Of a DNA stretch of 13,486 nucleotides, positions 1-13,486 are shown piece after piece. Source of the stretch: Planctomycetaceae bacterium (lineage in GTDB: Bacteria > Planctomycetota > Planctomycetia > Planctomycetales > Planctomycetaceae). The notes below the pieces were generated by a model, which ran no database searches, was not told the origin of the DNA, and saw only the letters and a list, made by a program, of their open reading frames with translations. The position numbers and the translations under genes were made by a program. How positions within the stretch are numbered: the first letter of the stretch is position 1; every line of letters starts with the position of its first letter. The stretch spans positions 1 to 13,486 of the forward strand of contig WFOZ01000778.1 of NCBI GenBank assembly GCA_015487825.1. The letters run 5' to 3'.

Positions 1-64
1 ATACCGACAGGTCCAGATTGAGACTTCAATATCTGATTGATCGACAGTATAATTTTGCAACGGC

Positions 65-101
65 AACTATTCAGCTACAGGGGCCGCAATTGTAGCCCCT
101 G
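65..101. repeat. Decayed half copy of the IS66-like miniature element
   Basis: The 11 bases AACTATTCAGC at 65-75 are the same as the inner part of the terminal repeat of the miniature element at 3077-3218. They are followed by a 24-bp imperfect palindrome (78-101) with AGGGGC/GCCCCT arms, one mismatch and one G-T pair around the centre CAATTG. The other element also carries GC-rich hairpins next to its ends. No second terminal repeat is seen, so this looks like a solo or eroded end. The rest of 1-149 shows no clear gene. Short open frames run in from the left edge, but none has recognisable protein character, and no strong promoter or ribosome-binding site is visible before the gene at 150. 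Confidence 0.55.
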
Positions 102-149
102 CTATTCCTACATTTATCCTTACACAAAATATCAGATTGATGGTGCAGT

Positions 150-1640
150 ATGAATCGTCGAACTAAAAGTGCAGCCGAGTTATCTGCAGAGAAAAAAACG
201 ATTGAAGTTACTGAACGCAGAAAATTTCTCAAAGAGCTTTCTGCTGCGAGTGCTGCGGCGTGGATGGCAGGAACGCCAACACAAATTTTTGCGAAGGATG
301 ACGCGAAGCATGAAACGATCAAGCAACCACCAGCCACAGCAGATTCGTGTATTCTGATATGGATGGCTGGCGGAATGGCTGCCCCTGAAACATTTGATCC
401 GAAAAAATATGCTCCGTATCGTGTTGGTTTACCCGTTGGCGATATGCTCAGTACGTTTGATGCAATAGATACCTCAGTTGATAACATCAAAATTTCCAGT
501 GGACTCGAGCATGTTGCCAAAGTGATGGACCGGGCAACTCTGATTCGCTCAGCGGTGCAGCCGGATCTGGGGAGCATTCTGCATTCCCGGCATCAATATC
601 ATTGGCACACCGGTTACGTTCCGCCCCAAACGGTTGCTTGCCCGCATCTGGGAGCCTGGATGGCAAAAGTTCTTGGTCCGCGAAATCCGGTCATGCCACC
701 GTTTATCAATATCGGTCAGCGTCTTGAAGGAGTTGGTGAGAAAGAAGAACTCAAAGCGTTCACGACATCGGGGTTCTTCGGCAGCGAATTTGGTCCGATG
801 AATCTACCTTATCCTGAGAACGCAGCTGAATCTGTTCGACCTCCCAAGGGGATGACCGGTGAACGATTTTCGCGACGAAATCAACTCTTCAAAAAGCTGG
901 TCGAACAAAATCCGCAGCGGGAATACATCAGTGACTACCAGCAGGAATCGCTTTTACGTTCTGTAGACAACGCTTATCGATTACTCAGTTCCAAAGATAA
1001 AGATGCTTTCGACATTACACTTGAACCAAAAGAGAGTAGAGAAATATACGATACCGGACGTTTCGGCAGAGGCTGCCTGCTTGCCCGACGCCTGGTGGAA
1101 TCGGGAGCCAGATTTGTTGAAGTCACAACTGAATATGTTCCTTTTTTGCACTGGGATACTCACGCAAACGGTCACGAAACAACCGCCCGCCTGCATGGCG
1201 AAATCGATCGACCGATTGCTCAGTTGATTCTTGATCTGGAACAACGTGGCCTGCTGGACAGAACGCTGGTCGTGATAGCCTCCGAATTCAGTCGGGATGC
1301 AATTATCGAAGGAAAGCCGGGCTCAAACGCCAACGATCAGGCAACGTTCAAAGTTGAAACGGTCAATGAACCAAAGCATTACGGGCTACACCGCCACTTC
1401 ACCGGCGGCAGCAGTGTTGTCATGTTTGGGGGTGGAATGAAATCGGGCTTCCTTTACGGAAAGACAGCTGATGAACGCCCTTTAATCGCAATCGAAAATC
1501 CCGTTTCTGTGATGGACCTGCACGCCACCATCATGACCGCAATGGGAATCAGCCCCCGTACCGGTTTCCTCACTGAAGGCCGCCCGTTTTACGTCACCCA
1601 GGACGGCAAAGGAAAAGCCGTGCAGGAACTGTTCGCTTAA
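150..1640 (+). CDS. DUF1501 family protein, Tat-exported
   Basis: This 496-residue protein belongs to the DUF1501 family, which is related in fold to sulfatases and alkaline phosphatases and is abundant in planctomycetes. The molecular function is not established. A twin-arginine export signal is visible: ERRKFLK at residues 22-28, then an Ala-rich hydrophobic stretch ending near IFA-KDD at 46-51. This suggests folding in the cytoplasm followed by export. Family landmarks appear in order: LIWMAGGMAAPETFDP (about 69-84), HWDTHANGHE (334-343), TLVVIASEFSRD, GLHRHFTGGSSVVMFGGG, and a C-terminal DLHATIMTAMGIS. Length is normal for the family. The ATG at 150 is chosen because the Tat motif follows it directly; the ribosome-binding site is weak. 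DUF1501 genes usually lie beside a DUF1549/DUF1553 cytochrome-like partner; none is inside the window, so it may lie left of it or be absent. The gene ends 9 bp from the convergent hydrolase. Confidence 0.9.
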   Translation: MNRRTKSAAELSAEKKTIEVTERRKFLKELSAASAAAWMAGTPTQIFAKDDAKHETIKQPPATADSCILIWMAGGMAAPETFDPKKYAPYRVGLPVGDMLSTFDAIDTSVDNIKISSGLEHVAKVMDRATLIRSAVQPDLGSILHSRHQYHWHTGYVPPQTVACPHLGAWMAKVLGPRNPVMPPFINIGQRLEGVGEKEELKAFTTSGFFGSEFGPMNLPYPENAAESVRPPKGMTGERFSRRNQLFKKLVEQNPQREYISDYQQESLLRSVDNAYRLLSSKDKDAFDITLEPKESREIYDTGRFGRGCLLARRLVESGARFVEVTTEYVPFLHWDTHANGHETTARLHGEIDRPIAQLILDLEQRGLLDRTLVVIASEFSRDAIIEGKPGSNANDQATFKVETVNEPKHYGLHRHFTGGSSVVMFGGGMKSGFLYGKTADERPLIAIENPVSVMDLHATIMTAMGISPRTGFLTEGRPFYVTQDGKGKAVQELFA

Positions 1641-1649
1641 AACAAACGA

Positions 1650-2720
1650 CTATTGTTTTGCAAACTGTTTTTCAAAGAAGTTAAGCATGGCAGGAATCAT
1701 TGTTTTAGAATTGAGATCCTGAATATGTAATTCAGATTCAATGCCGAGTTTATCGAGAGCTTCTTTCAGTTTGATGCCGAATTGCGGATGATGGATCCCT
1801 TCTCCCGGAACAGCTCCTTCCCGTAGCGGTTTATCCGGTTCGTTGTAATACATGAATGTTGGAGGATCGTCACGGGTGAGGTGTGTAATCGCAGAGACTT
1901 CATCAAACATTGGTTGAAGTTTTGGATCGGTTAATTCCTGCATTGTTTTGACGTTGTAACAAAAATAAATCGAAGGATGCTCGTGAGCGCGACCGCCGAT
2001 CCATTTTTTGATGACCGCAGGATCGTAGGTGGATTGCCCGCCGATAGAACCGACAGCAACAAGCCGCGACGAAACTCTTTCAATCGGGTCTTTGCTTTTG
2101 GAGTTTGCCAGATCGTCGTGATATGCAAGCCACATCGAAATGCCTGCCCCGGCTGAACCACCAAATGCTGCGAACCTTTCAGGATCCAGATTATATTTCT
2201 TCGCATGGTACCGCAGAAACTGCACTGCCCGGGCGCCATCGTGTTGTGGGGCGGGAAAGGGATGTTTTTTCACAAAGCGATAATTGATCGCAGCCACTGA
2301 AATCCCTTTCTTGTGTGCTTCCATAATCAACCTTGGCGATACACCATTTTTACTGCCCGCAACAAAGCCGCCACCATGTATGTAAATGATGAGTGGCGTT
2401 GGCTGCTTCGCCTCAACCAGCCACAAATCAAGAACATTTCGTTCATCCGGTCCGTAAGAAACATCGACAAAAGAAGGCTCCGCCAGGACGATCCCTCGAA
2501 CCCGGTTTCTCTGCATTGTGACCAGCACCTGCCTCTGGAAACTGGACGCTTCGGAACCTGTCAGCACACCATCTTTGTTGATGTCAGCTTCCGGGTACTT
2601 CTTCAGGAGTTTTTCACGTTGCGACTTGAAAAGTGGGATTTCTGCGCAAGTTGCCCCGGCTGTCACCAGAGAAAAAGTGACCAGGCAGGAAAAGATAAAT
2701 ATTTTGAGGCGGGTTTTCAT
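1650..2720 (-). CDS. Secreted alpha/beta hydrolase (HSL-like esterase) with N-terminal EF-hand
   Basis: This 356-residue protein is a predicted exported carboxylester hydrolase of the hormone-sensitive-lipase/acetyl-esterase type. Residues 1-26 form a Sec signal peptide (basic start, hydrophobic core, likely cut after ATCA). Residues 46-57 read as one EF-hand loop, DINKDGVLTGSE, with Asp, Asn, Asp, Gly and Glu at ligand positions, so Ca2+ binding is likely. The hydrolase domain shows the oxyanion-hole motif HGGGF (115-119), the nucleophile elbow GGSAGAG with Ser189, and a late histidine (310 or 311, in GIHHPQFG) suited to the triad. The acid residue is less certain, possibly in the NEPDKP stretch near 293-298. 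The start at 2720 is supported by AAAGGA about 8 nt upstream. The substrate is unknown; polysaccharide esters such as acetyl or feruloyl groups, or lipids, are possible. It is divergent from the oxidoreductase at 3279 across a repeat-filled gap. Confidence 0.88.
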   Translation of the reverse strand: MKTRLKIFIFSCLVTFSLVTAGATCAEIPLFKSQREKLLKKYPEADINKDGVLTGSEASSFQRQVLVTMQRNRVRGIVLAEPSFVDVSYGPDERNVLDLWLVEAKQPTPLIIYIHGGGFVAGSKNGVSPRLIMEAHKKGISVAAINYRFVKKHPFPAPQHDGARAVQFLRYHAKKYNLDPERFAAFGGSAGAGISMWLAYHDDLANSKSKDPIERVSSRLVAVGSIGGQSTYDPAVIKKWIGGRAHEHPSIYFCYNVKTMQELTDPKLQPMFDEVSAITHLTRDDPPTFMYYNEPDKPLREGAVPGEGIHHPQFGIKLKEALDKLGIESELHIQDLNSKTMIPAMLNFFEKQFAKQ

Positions 2721-2914
2721 CGCAACATCCTTTCAATGACATCCATGACGGAAATATTCGTTCAGAGCCAGCCTACGATAGTAGATTCTGTAATGTGAAC
2801 GCAACCTGGATCTACCGGAGCTGTCATTTCTTCAGACGCAATAGGACTTGACTGCCTCGGCCAGCCTAATAACTCTCTGCCACTTTTGCACAGCATTTCA
2901 GTGATAAGGCACTA

Positions 2915-3016
2915 AGGAACGTTCGAACAATTACTGTCGTATCCCCGATGTTCTGTTTTCTTGGCTGAAGGCCAGAAAATCAGATGAAACCGGACAGTAA
3001 TTGTTCGAGCGATCCT
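2915..3016. repeat. 102-bp palindromic (MITE-like) element
   Basis: The 24-bp arms at 2915-2938 and 2993-3016 are inverted copies with two mismatches. The inner 16 bases, TCGAACAATTACTGTC, match perfectly. Between the arms is a smaller hairpin around 2956-2979, with TTTTC/GAAAA and TGGC/GCCA pairing. The arrangement is that of a miniature inverted-repeat element. No convincing target-site duplication is seen; TA dinucleotides occur next to both ends but with a one-base offset. It has no coding capacity. Transcribed, it could fold into one long hairpin. Confidence 0.6.
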
Positions 3017-3068
3017 AAAAGGCTGTTGCCCAGACTGTTACTTTGAGAAGCTGCTCTCTACAATCATC

Positions 3069-3226
3069 GTTTCTCAGTAACTATTCAGCGTTGGTGTAGG
3101 GTCCGCTATTGCGGACCACGATGGGAGATGGATCCCCCTGTTTCTGCGGTGGTCCGCAATAGCGGCCCCTACAAACAACCTTCATTTCTGCAATAACCAA
3201 ACTTTGCTGAATAGTTACGTTTCTCA
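3069..3226. mobile_element. Miniature transposon (MITE), IS66-like ends, with 8-bp target duplication
   Basis: The element proper is 3077-3218 (142 bp). It starts GTAACTATTCAGC and ends with the exact reverse complement, GCTGAATAGTTAC, giving perfect 13-bp terminal inverted repeats. Immediately outside, GTTTCTCA occurs at 3069-3076 and again at 3219-3226, an 8-bp direct repeat that reads as the target-site duplication. Inside, two 24-bp segments (3096-3119 and 3149-3172) are inverted copies with one mismatch. Each is itself a hairpin (GGTCCGC-TATT-GCGGACC in the first). There is no transposase, so movement would need one from elsewhere. Ends beginning GTAA and 8-bp duplications are typical of the IS66 family, so that family is the inferred source. 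The perfect repeats and duplication suggest recent insertion. Confidence 0.8.
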
Positions 3227-3278
3227 AAAGCATTACAGGAAATAGAGTTTCATTATTAATTGAGTGCAGTAATTCATT

Positions 3279-4697
3279 ATGGCAAAAGATTTTCTAAAAG
3301 GAGTTCAGGACTCCTACGATGTAATCGTGATTGGCAGCGGTCTGGCTGGTTTAACAGGAGCGAACACGCTCGCCAAAGCAGGGCATTCTGTTTTGCTGCT
3401 TGAACATCATTACCAGCTGGGCGGCATGGCGACATGGTTCAAACGTAAAGGAGGGCATATTTTTGATATCTCTTTGCACGGGTTCCCTGTCGGGATGATC
3501 AAAAGTTGCCGGAAATACTGGACACGCGAAATCGCGGATAAAATTGTGCCTCTCAAAGGAATCCGTTTCGAGAATCCGCAGTTTTCGATTGAAACAACAT
3601 TCAATCGGGAAGATTTCACAAAACTGATGATCGAAAAGTTCGGCATCGAAGCCCAAACCGTGCAGGACTTTTTCGATACTGCGCGAAGTATGAACTTTTT
3701 CGATGAACAGCAGATGACAACGCGCGAACTGTTTGAGAAATTCTTTCCCGGACGCGACGATGTTGTGCGATTGCTGATGGAGCCAATTTCCTACGCGAAC
3801 GGCTCGACTTTGGAAGATCCCGCGATCACCTACGGCATCGTTTTTTCCAACTTCATGAGTAAAGGTGTCTATACGTTTCAAGGCGGGACCGATGCGTTGA
3901 TCAAACAGATGAAAGAAGAGATGCTCAATAACGGTGTCGATTTACGAATTCGATCATTGGTTGAAAAAATTGAAGTCGGACCGGATCGCAAAGTGCAGGG
4001 CGTTGTCGTAAATGGCAAACGAATTGCCTGCAAAACTGTTTTGGCAAATGCGAATCTTAAATCAACCATATTGAACCTGGTTGGCCCGGAACATTTTGAT
4101 AATGAATTTGTCGAACAGACCGAAGCGGTCCGCATGAACAACAGCAGTTGTCAGGTTTATATTGGGATGAAGCCGGGTGTTGGCTTCGATTATTGTGGCG
4201 ATTTACTGTTTCATTCCGAGCATTCCGGGTTCGATGTCGATGCGATGCTTAGCAAAAACATCAGCAGCAGAACGTTCTCGTTTTATTATCCGGAAACACG
4301 CCCCGGTTCAGATCGCTGGCTGGTTGTTTCTTCAACAAATGCCAATTACAAAGACTGGTACGATCTGCCTGAGGAACAATACCAGGCAGATAAAAAAGAT
4401 CTTTGTGATAAAACGCTCGATTGTCTCGAACAGTACGTTCCGAATGTGAGGGAAAAAGTTGACTGGATTGAAGCCTCAACGCCGCGAACCTTCAAACATT
4501 ATACCAGGCACATTCAGGGAGCTTCGTTCGGCACCAAGTTTGAAGGCCTGAAAGTGAGTCAGGACCTGCCTCAACAAATTGGTGGCCTGCACCACGCAGG
4601 TTCGGTTGGCATCATCATGTCCGGCTGGCTCGGCGCCGTCAATTACGGCGTGATCGTCGCCAACGAAATCGATAAATACCTCGCCGCCAGTGAGTAA
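3279..4697 (+). CDS. FAD-dependent oxidoreductase, phytoene desaturase / retinol saturase-like
   Basis: This 472-residue protein belongs to the CrtI/CrtISO/RetSat-like flavoprotein group, which desaturates, isomerises or saturates polyenes and related lipids. The N-terminal Rossmann dinucleotide-binding motif is clear: [16 protein letters not shown] at 13-28, with Gly19, Gly21 and Gly24, the ribose-binding Glu42 at the end of strand 2, and GG at 48-49. A middle segment, [17 protein letters not shown], matches the conserved GG-x-xx-L region. The C-terminus, [20 protein letters not shown], matches the second FAD-contact region. No signal peptide is seen, so it is cytoplasmic or peripheral on the membrane. 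No carotenoid or hopanoid partner gene is nearby, so the substrate is unknown. The start at 3279 puts the Rossmann motif at residue 13, as expected; the upstream ribosome-binding site is poor. A miniature transposon ends 52 bp upstream and may affect expression. Confidence 0.85.
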   Translation: MAKDFLKGVQDSYDVIVIGSGLAGLTGANTLAKAGHSVLLLEHHYQLGGMATWFKRKGGHIFDISLHGFPVGMIKSCRKYWTREIADKIVPLKGIRFENPQFSIETTFNREDFTKLMIEKFGIEAQTVQDFFDTARSMNFFDEQQMTTRELFEKFFPGRDDVVRLLMEPISYANGSTLEDPAITYGIVFSNFMSKGVYTFQGGTDALIKQMKEEMLNNGVDLRIRSLVEKIEVGPDRKVQGVVVNGKRIACKTVLANANLKSTILNLVGPEHFDNEFVEQTEAVRMNNSSCQVYIGMKPGVGFDYCGDLLFHSEHSGFDVDAMLSKNISSRTFSFYYPETRPGSDRWLVVSSTNANYKDWYDLPEEQYQADKKDLCDKTLDCLEQYVPNVREKVDWIEASTPRTFKHYTRHIQGASFGTKFEGLKVSQDLPQQIGGLHHAGSVGIIMSGWLGAVNYGVIVANEIDKYLAASE

Positions 4698-4698
4698 C

Positions 4699-4837
4699 CG
4701 TAGGATGGCGTGCTTGCACCCATCAAATACGGTTTCCCTATTCATGAATAGAGCGACGAGTCATAAACGTTCCATCTCTTTCCTGTTATTGAACGCAACT
4801 CGGTACGCGAAGATGGGTGCAAGCATGCCATCCTACG
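4699..4837. repeat. 139-bp inverted-repeat element abutting a stop codon
   Basis: The 26-bp arms at 4699-4724 and 4812-4837 are inverted copies with a single mismatch (C versus T). Each arm also forms its own hairpin: GATGG then GTGC, loop TT, GCAC, CCATC, with one bulged base. An 87-bp spacer lies between them and includes the perfect 12-bp palindrome TATTCATGAATA (4739-4750). The element begins two bases after the TAA of the oxidoreductase gene, so in the transcript it would place a strong hairpin at the 3' end and might end or protect the mRNA. No target duplication was found. Confidence 0.65.
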
Positions 4838-4852
4838 CCACTTATCCAAGAG

Positions 4853-4929
4853 GCAGGGTGCGTTGCAACGCACCAAATTCGCGATGCCAACCCAGTACAA
4901 CCAACGAGGTGCGTCACGACGCACCCTAC
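4853..4929. repeat. Paired GC-rich palindromes
   Basis: Two hairpins of one sequence family lie 33 bp apart. The first (4857-4874) is a perfect 18-bp palindrome, GGTGCGTTGCAACGCACC. The second (4908-4925) has GGTGCGTC and GACGCACC arms around AC. The outer flanks are also roughly inverted, with GCAGGG on the left and CCCTAC on the right, so the pair behaves as one short inverted-repeat unit. It is non-coding and sits between two convergent genes. It resembles REP/BIME-type intergenic repeats, but no transposase is present. Confidence 0.6.
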
Positions 4930-4944
4930 AAACTTGTTAAAGAA

Positions 4945-4980
4945 AACAGGCCCGACAATCGTTAGATCATCGGGCCTGTT
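4945..4980 (-). terminator. Intrinsic terminator of the giant surface-protein gene
   Basis: A perfect 11-bp stem, AACAGGCCCGA paired with TCGGGCCTGTT, encloses a 14-nt loop. Read on the minus strand, the stem is followed by TTCTTT, making a T-rich tail together with the stem's own last T residues. The hairpin starts about 25 bp past the stop codon at 5005, where a rho-independent terminator for that gene is expected. On the plus strand the tail is not T-rich, so it is less likely to serve the oxidoreductase. Confidence 0.8.
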
Positions 4981-5004
4981 CAAATTCAGGTTATCAGTGG
5001 TTGC

Positions 5005-12071
<7,067 letters not shown>

Positions 12072-12524
12072 ACATTGGTCCGAAATCTACATCGCAACTT
12101 GCGAGATCGATTTCCAGATGAAAGAATGGTCTCATACGAAATCAATCGATCCACAGACCATCAACGCAAGGAGAACTTCTCCGCCGCGCAGATAGTCTGT
12201 ACCGATTCTGCCGGAAGTGGCAGTTATTCTGAAATTTCGGAACATTCACATCCTAAAGTTGAGAAGAATCGTTCTAATCGTGATAACTTAACCGGATGTA
12301 TCGATTATGCACTTGCTCTGACAAAACGCTAAATATGACGTAACTACTTAATAAAACGGGAGATACGAAGAATTACGACCGAGTAGCATGTACATGGGAA
12401 TACACACTCAATTGATCATTTATCTTAAGAAATATTCCTGATCTGCCCTCCATTAACCTCAAACCAAAAGCAACAAAACAGGTAAATTGAAAAGACTGGG
12501 AAGACATGTTTTGAATTACGTCCA

Positions 12525-12554
12525 ACGACAGGAATGAATCAAAACAGTTATAAT
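12525..12554 (+). promoter_or_regulatory. Candidate sigma-70-type promoter for the ceramidase-like gene
   Basis: A perfect TATAAT lies at 12549-12554. ACGACA (four of six matches to TTGACA) lies 18 bp upstream at 12525-12530. Transcription would begin near 12561 and give a leader of about 90 nt before the ATG at 12654. Planctomycete promoters are poorly characterised, so this is tentative. Confidence 0.35.
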
Positions 12555-12653
12555 TCGATAACGGGTTCACAATAATAAAACATTTTTTGACAGTCCCAGG
12601 CACGCTGCCCCACTTTTGTCCAGTCCCCTTCCTTCATAGAGGAGATGCTTCTG

Positions 12654-13486
12654 ATGTCAACAAATTCACTCAAACTATTCACAGCAACCCTGGCAGTAAC
12701 AATCCTGGCAGGAAACAGCCTGCTGGCGCCTGCTGCGTCTCAACAGAAAAATAAGCCACCTGGACTGCGAGCTGCTTTTGTTGAGAAAGATATCACTCCG
12801 GAAATTGGCATGGAGTATCCCGGAGGATACGGCAAAGTTTTTCATCGTAAATTGCACGACCCCTGCAAGGCGAGAATTGGTGTTTTTAATGATGGTGATC
12901 TCAAGCAGGGGAAAACCGTGGCTGTCGTCAGTCTCGATGCTGCTTTCATCCGCAGACCGCAAGTGTTGGCAGTTCGAACACGCATCGAAAAAGCGACCGG
13001 TATTCCAGCATCACATATTCTTGTTCATGCGACGCATTCCCATTCTTCGGGACCGACAGGAATGGTTTTGCCAGGGGAATATGATCACGCTTCAGAATTT
13101 ATCCAGGAACTTGCCTATGTGAAATCGAGTGGTGCTGTTCCGAAATACCTCAAACTGGTTGAAGATCAGGTTGTCGCAGGAGTAACCGAAGCGTGGAAAA
13201 AACTCGCCCCGGTTTCCTTCGATGTAGACCGTGGCTATGAAGATCGGGTAGCTTTCAATCGTCGATTTCTGATGAAAAACGGCATGACGGTCACACACCC
13301 GCGAGCAGGAAACCCGGACATCGTTAAACCGGCTGGTCCGATTGACCCTGAAGTTGGAGTATTGGGCGTGTTCGATAAAAAGGGGAAGCTGCAAGGCTGC
13401 ATCATCAATTATGTGTGCCACGCAACGACCAATCCGGGAGGCATTTCTGCCAATTACATTTATTATGTAGAAAAAGCAGTACAGGG
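12654..13486 (+). CDS. Neutral/alkaline ceramidase-like secreted hydrolase (partial, 3' end beyond window)
   Basis: The first 277 residues are in the window and the frame is still open at its right end. Residues 1 to about 28 are a Sec signal peptide (MSTNSLKLFTATLAVTILAG, then cleavage near APAA). The mature part starts GLRAAFVEKDITPE, a beginning typical of the neutral/alkaline non-lysosomal ceramidase N-terminal family (compare PF04734). The hallmark histidine cluster VHATHSHSSGPTG has His128 and His130 as likely zinc ligands. His256 in NYVCHATT fits the third zinc histidine. Known enzymes cut the amide bond of ceramides, but planctomycete relatives are numerous and mostly untested, so another amide or ester substrate is possible. 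The ATG at 12654 is preferred over the one at 12645 because AGGAG (12640-12644) lies 9 nt upstream of it. The gene is divergent from the giant surface-protein gene. Confidence 0.85.
   Translation, partial: MSTNSLKLFTATLAVTILAGNSLLAPAASQQKNKPPGLRAAFVEKDITPEIGMEYPGGYGKVFHRKLHDPCKARIGVFNDGDLKQGKTVAVVSLDAAFIRRPQVLAVRTRIEKATGIPASHILVHATHSHSSGPTGMVLPGEYDHASEFIQELAYVKSSGAVPKYLKLVEDQVVAGVTEAWKKLAPVSFDVDRGYEDRVAFNRRFLMKNGMTVTHPRAGNPDIVKPAGPIDPEVGVLGVFDKKGKLQGCIINYVCHATTNPGGISANYIYYVEKAVQ

Larger units (their letters stand above)
2721..3278. other. Divergent intergenic region with two palindromic elements
   Basis: This 558-bp gap lies between the start codons of two divergent genes, so it should hold both promoters. 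It contains two independent inverted-repeat elements (2915-3016 and 3077-3218), described separately. Bases 2741-2914 show no gene with convincing character and no repeat. The stretch 3227-3278, between the second element and the oxidoreductase start, is AT-rich and only 52 bp long, so the promoter of that gene must be there or inside the element. No clear -35/-10 pair could be assigned. Confidence 0.5.

Noticed and set aside
71..577. Minus-strand open frame of 168 codons overlapping the start of the DUF1501 gene
   Set aside because: It lies antisense to a well-supported gene, its protein has no recognisable character, and it spans the palindromic repeat.
1638..1659. Hairpin AAAACAA/TTGTTTT between the two convergent genes as a shared terminator
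   Set aside because: The stem is only 7 bp, nearly all A-T, and overlaps both coding ends; it is too weak to call.
2313..2798. Plus-strand open frame of 161 codons across the hydrolase gene
   Set aside because: It is antisense to a clear alpha/beta hydrolase with signal peptide and catalytic motifs; the translated product looks random.
12075..12332. Possible 85-residue gene in the gap before the ceramidase-like gene
   Set aside because: It would start with TTG, has no ribosome-binding site, and shows no domain or composition that suggests a real protein.

Overview
The window looks like chromosomal DNA of a planctomycete (Planctomycetota, probably order Planctomycetales). The grounds are a Tat-exported DUF1501 protein, a secreted EF-hand/esterase fusion, a secreted neutral-ceramidase-like enzyme, a giant secreted repeat protein, moderate GC content and long, repeat-filled intergenic gaps. 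This is inferred from gene types only. No rRNA, tRNA or CRISPR array was seen.

Layout. 1-149 is a leader with a decayed palindromic repeat. 150-1640 (+) is a DUF1501 protein, convergent with and only 9 bp from an alpha/beta hydrolase at 1650-2720 (-). The divergent gap 2721-3278 holds two miniature palindromic elements. One of them (3077-3218) has perfect 13-bp terminal inverted repeats and an 8-bp target duplication. 3279-4697 (+) is a phytoene-desaturase/retinol-saturase-like FAD oxidoreductase. The gap 4698-5004 holds two more hairpin repeat elements and an intrinsic terminator that serves the next gene. 5005-12039 (-) encodes one 2344-residue secreted protein. The gap 12040-12653 separates it from a divergent ceramidase-like gene (12654 onward, +) that runs off the window.

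The giant protein is the centrepiece. It has a signal peptide, an N-terminal region that reads as an outer-membrane beta-barrel of inverse-autotransporter type, and then about 1900 residues of right-handed beta-helix. Two DxDxDG calcium-loop inserts interrupt the helix. A complete leishmanolysin-like (M8-type) zinc metallopeptidase domain sits in the middle of it. The two helix coils flanking the peptidase are near-identical, as if the domain had been inserted into or between duplicated coils. An inverse autotransporter that displays a protease within its stalk is the most unusual system here.

The five genes do not form one operon: their orientations are +, -, +, -, +. Four encode predicted exported proteins. 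Any shared theme (cell-surface and lipid or polymer turnover) is loose and inferred.
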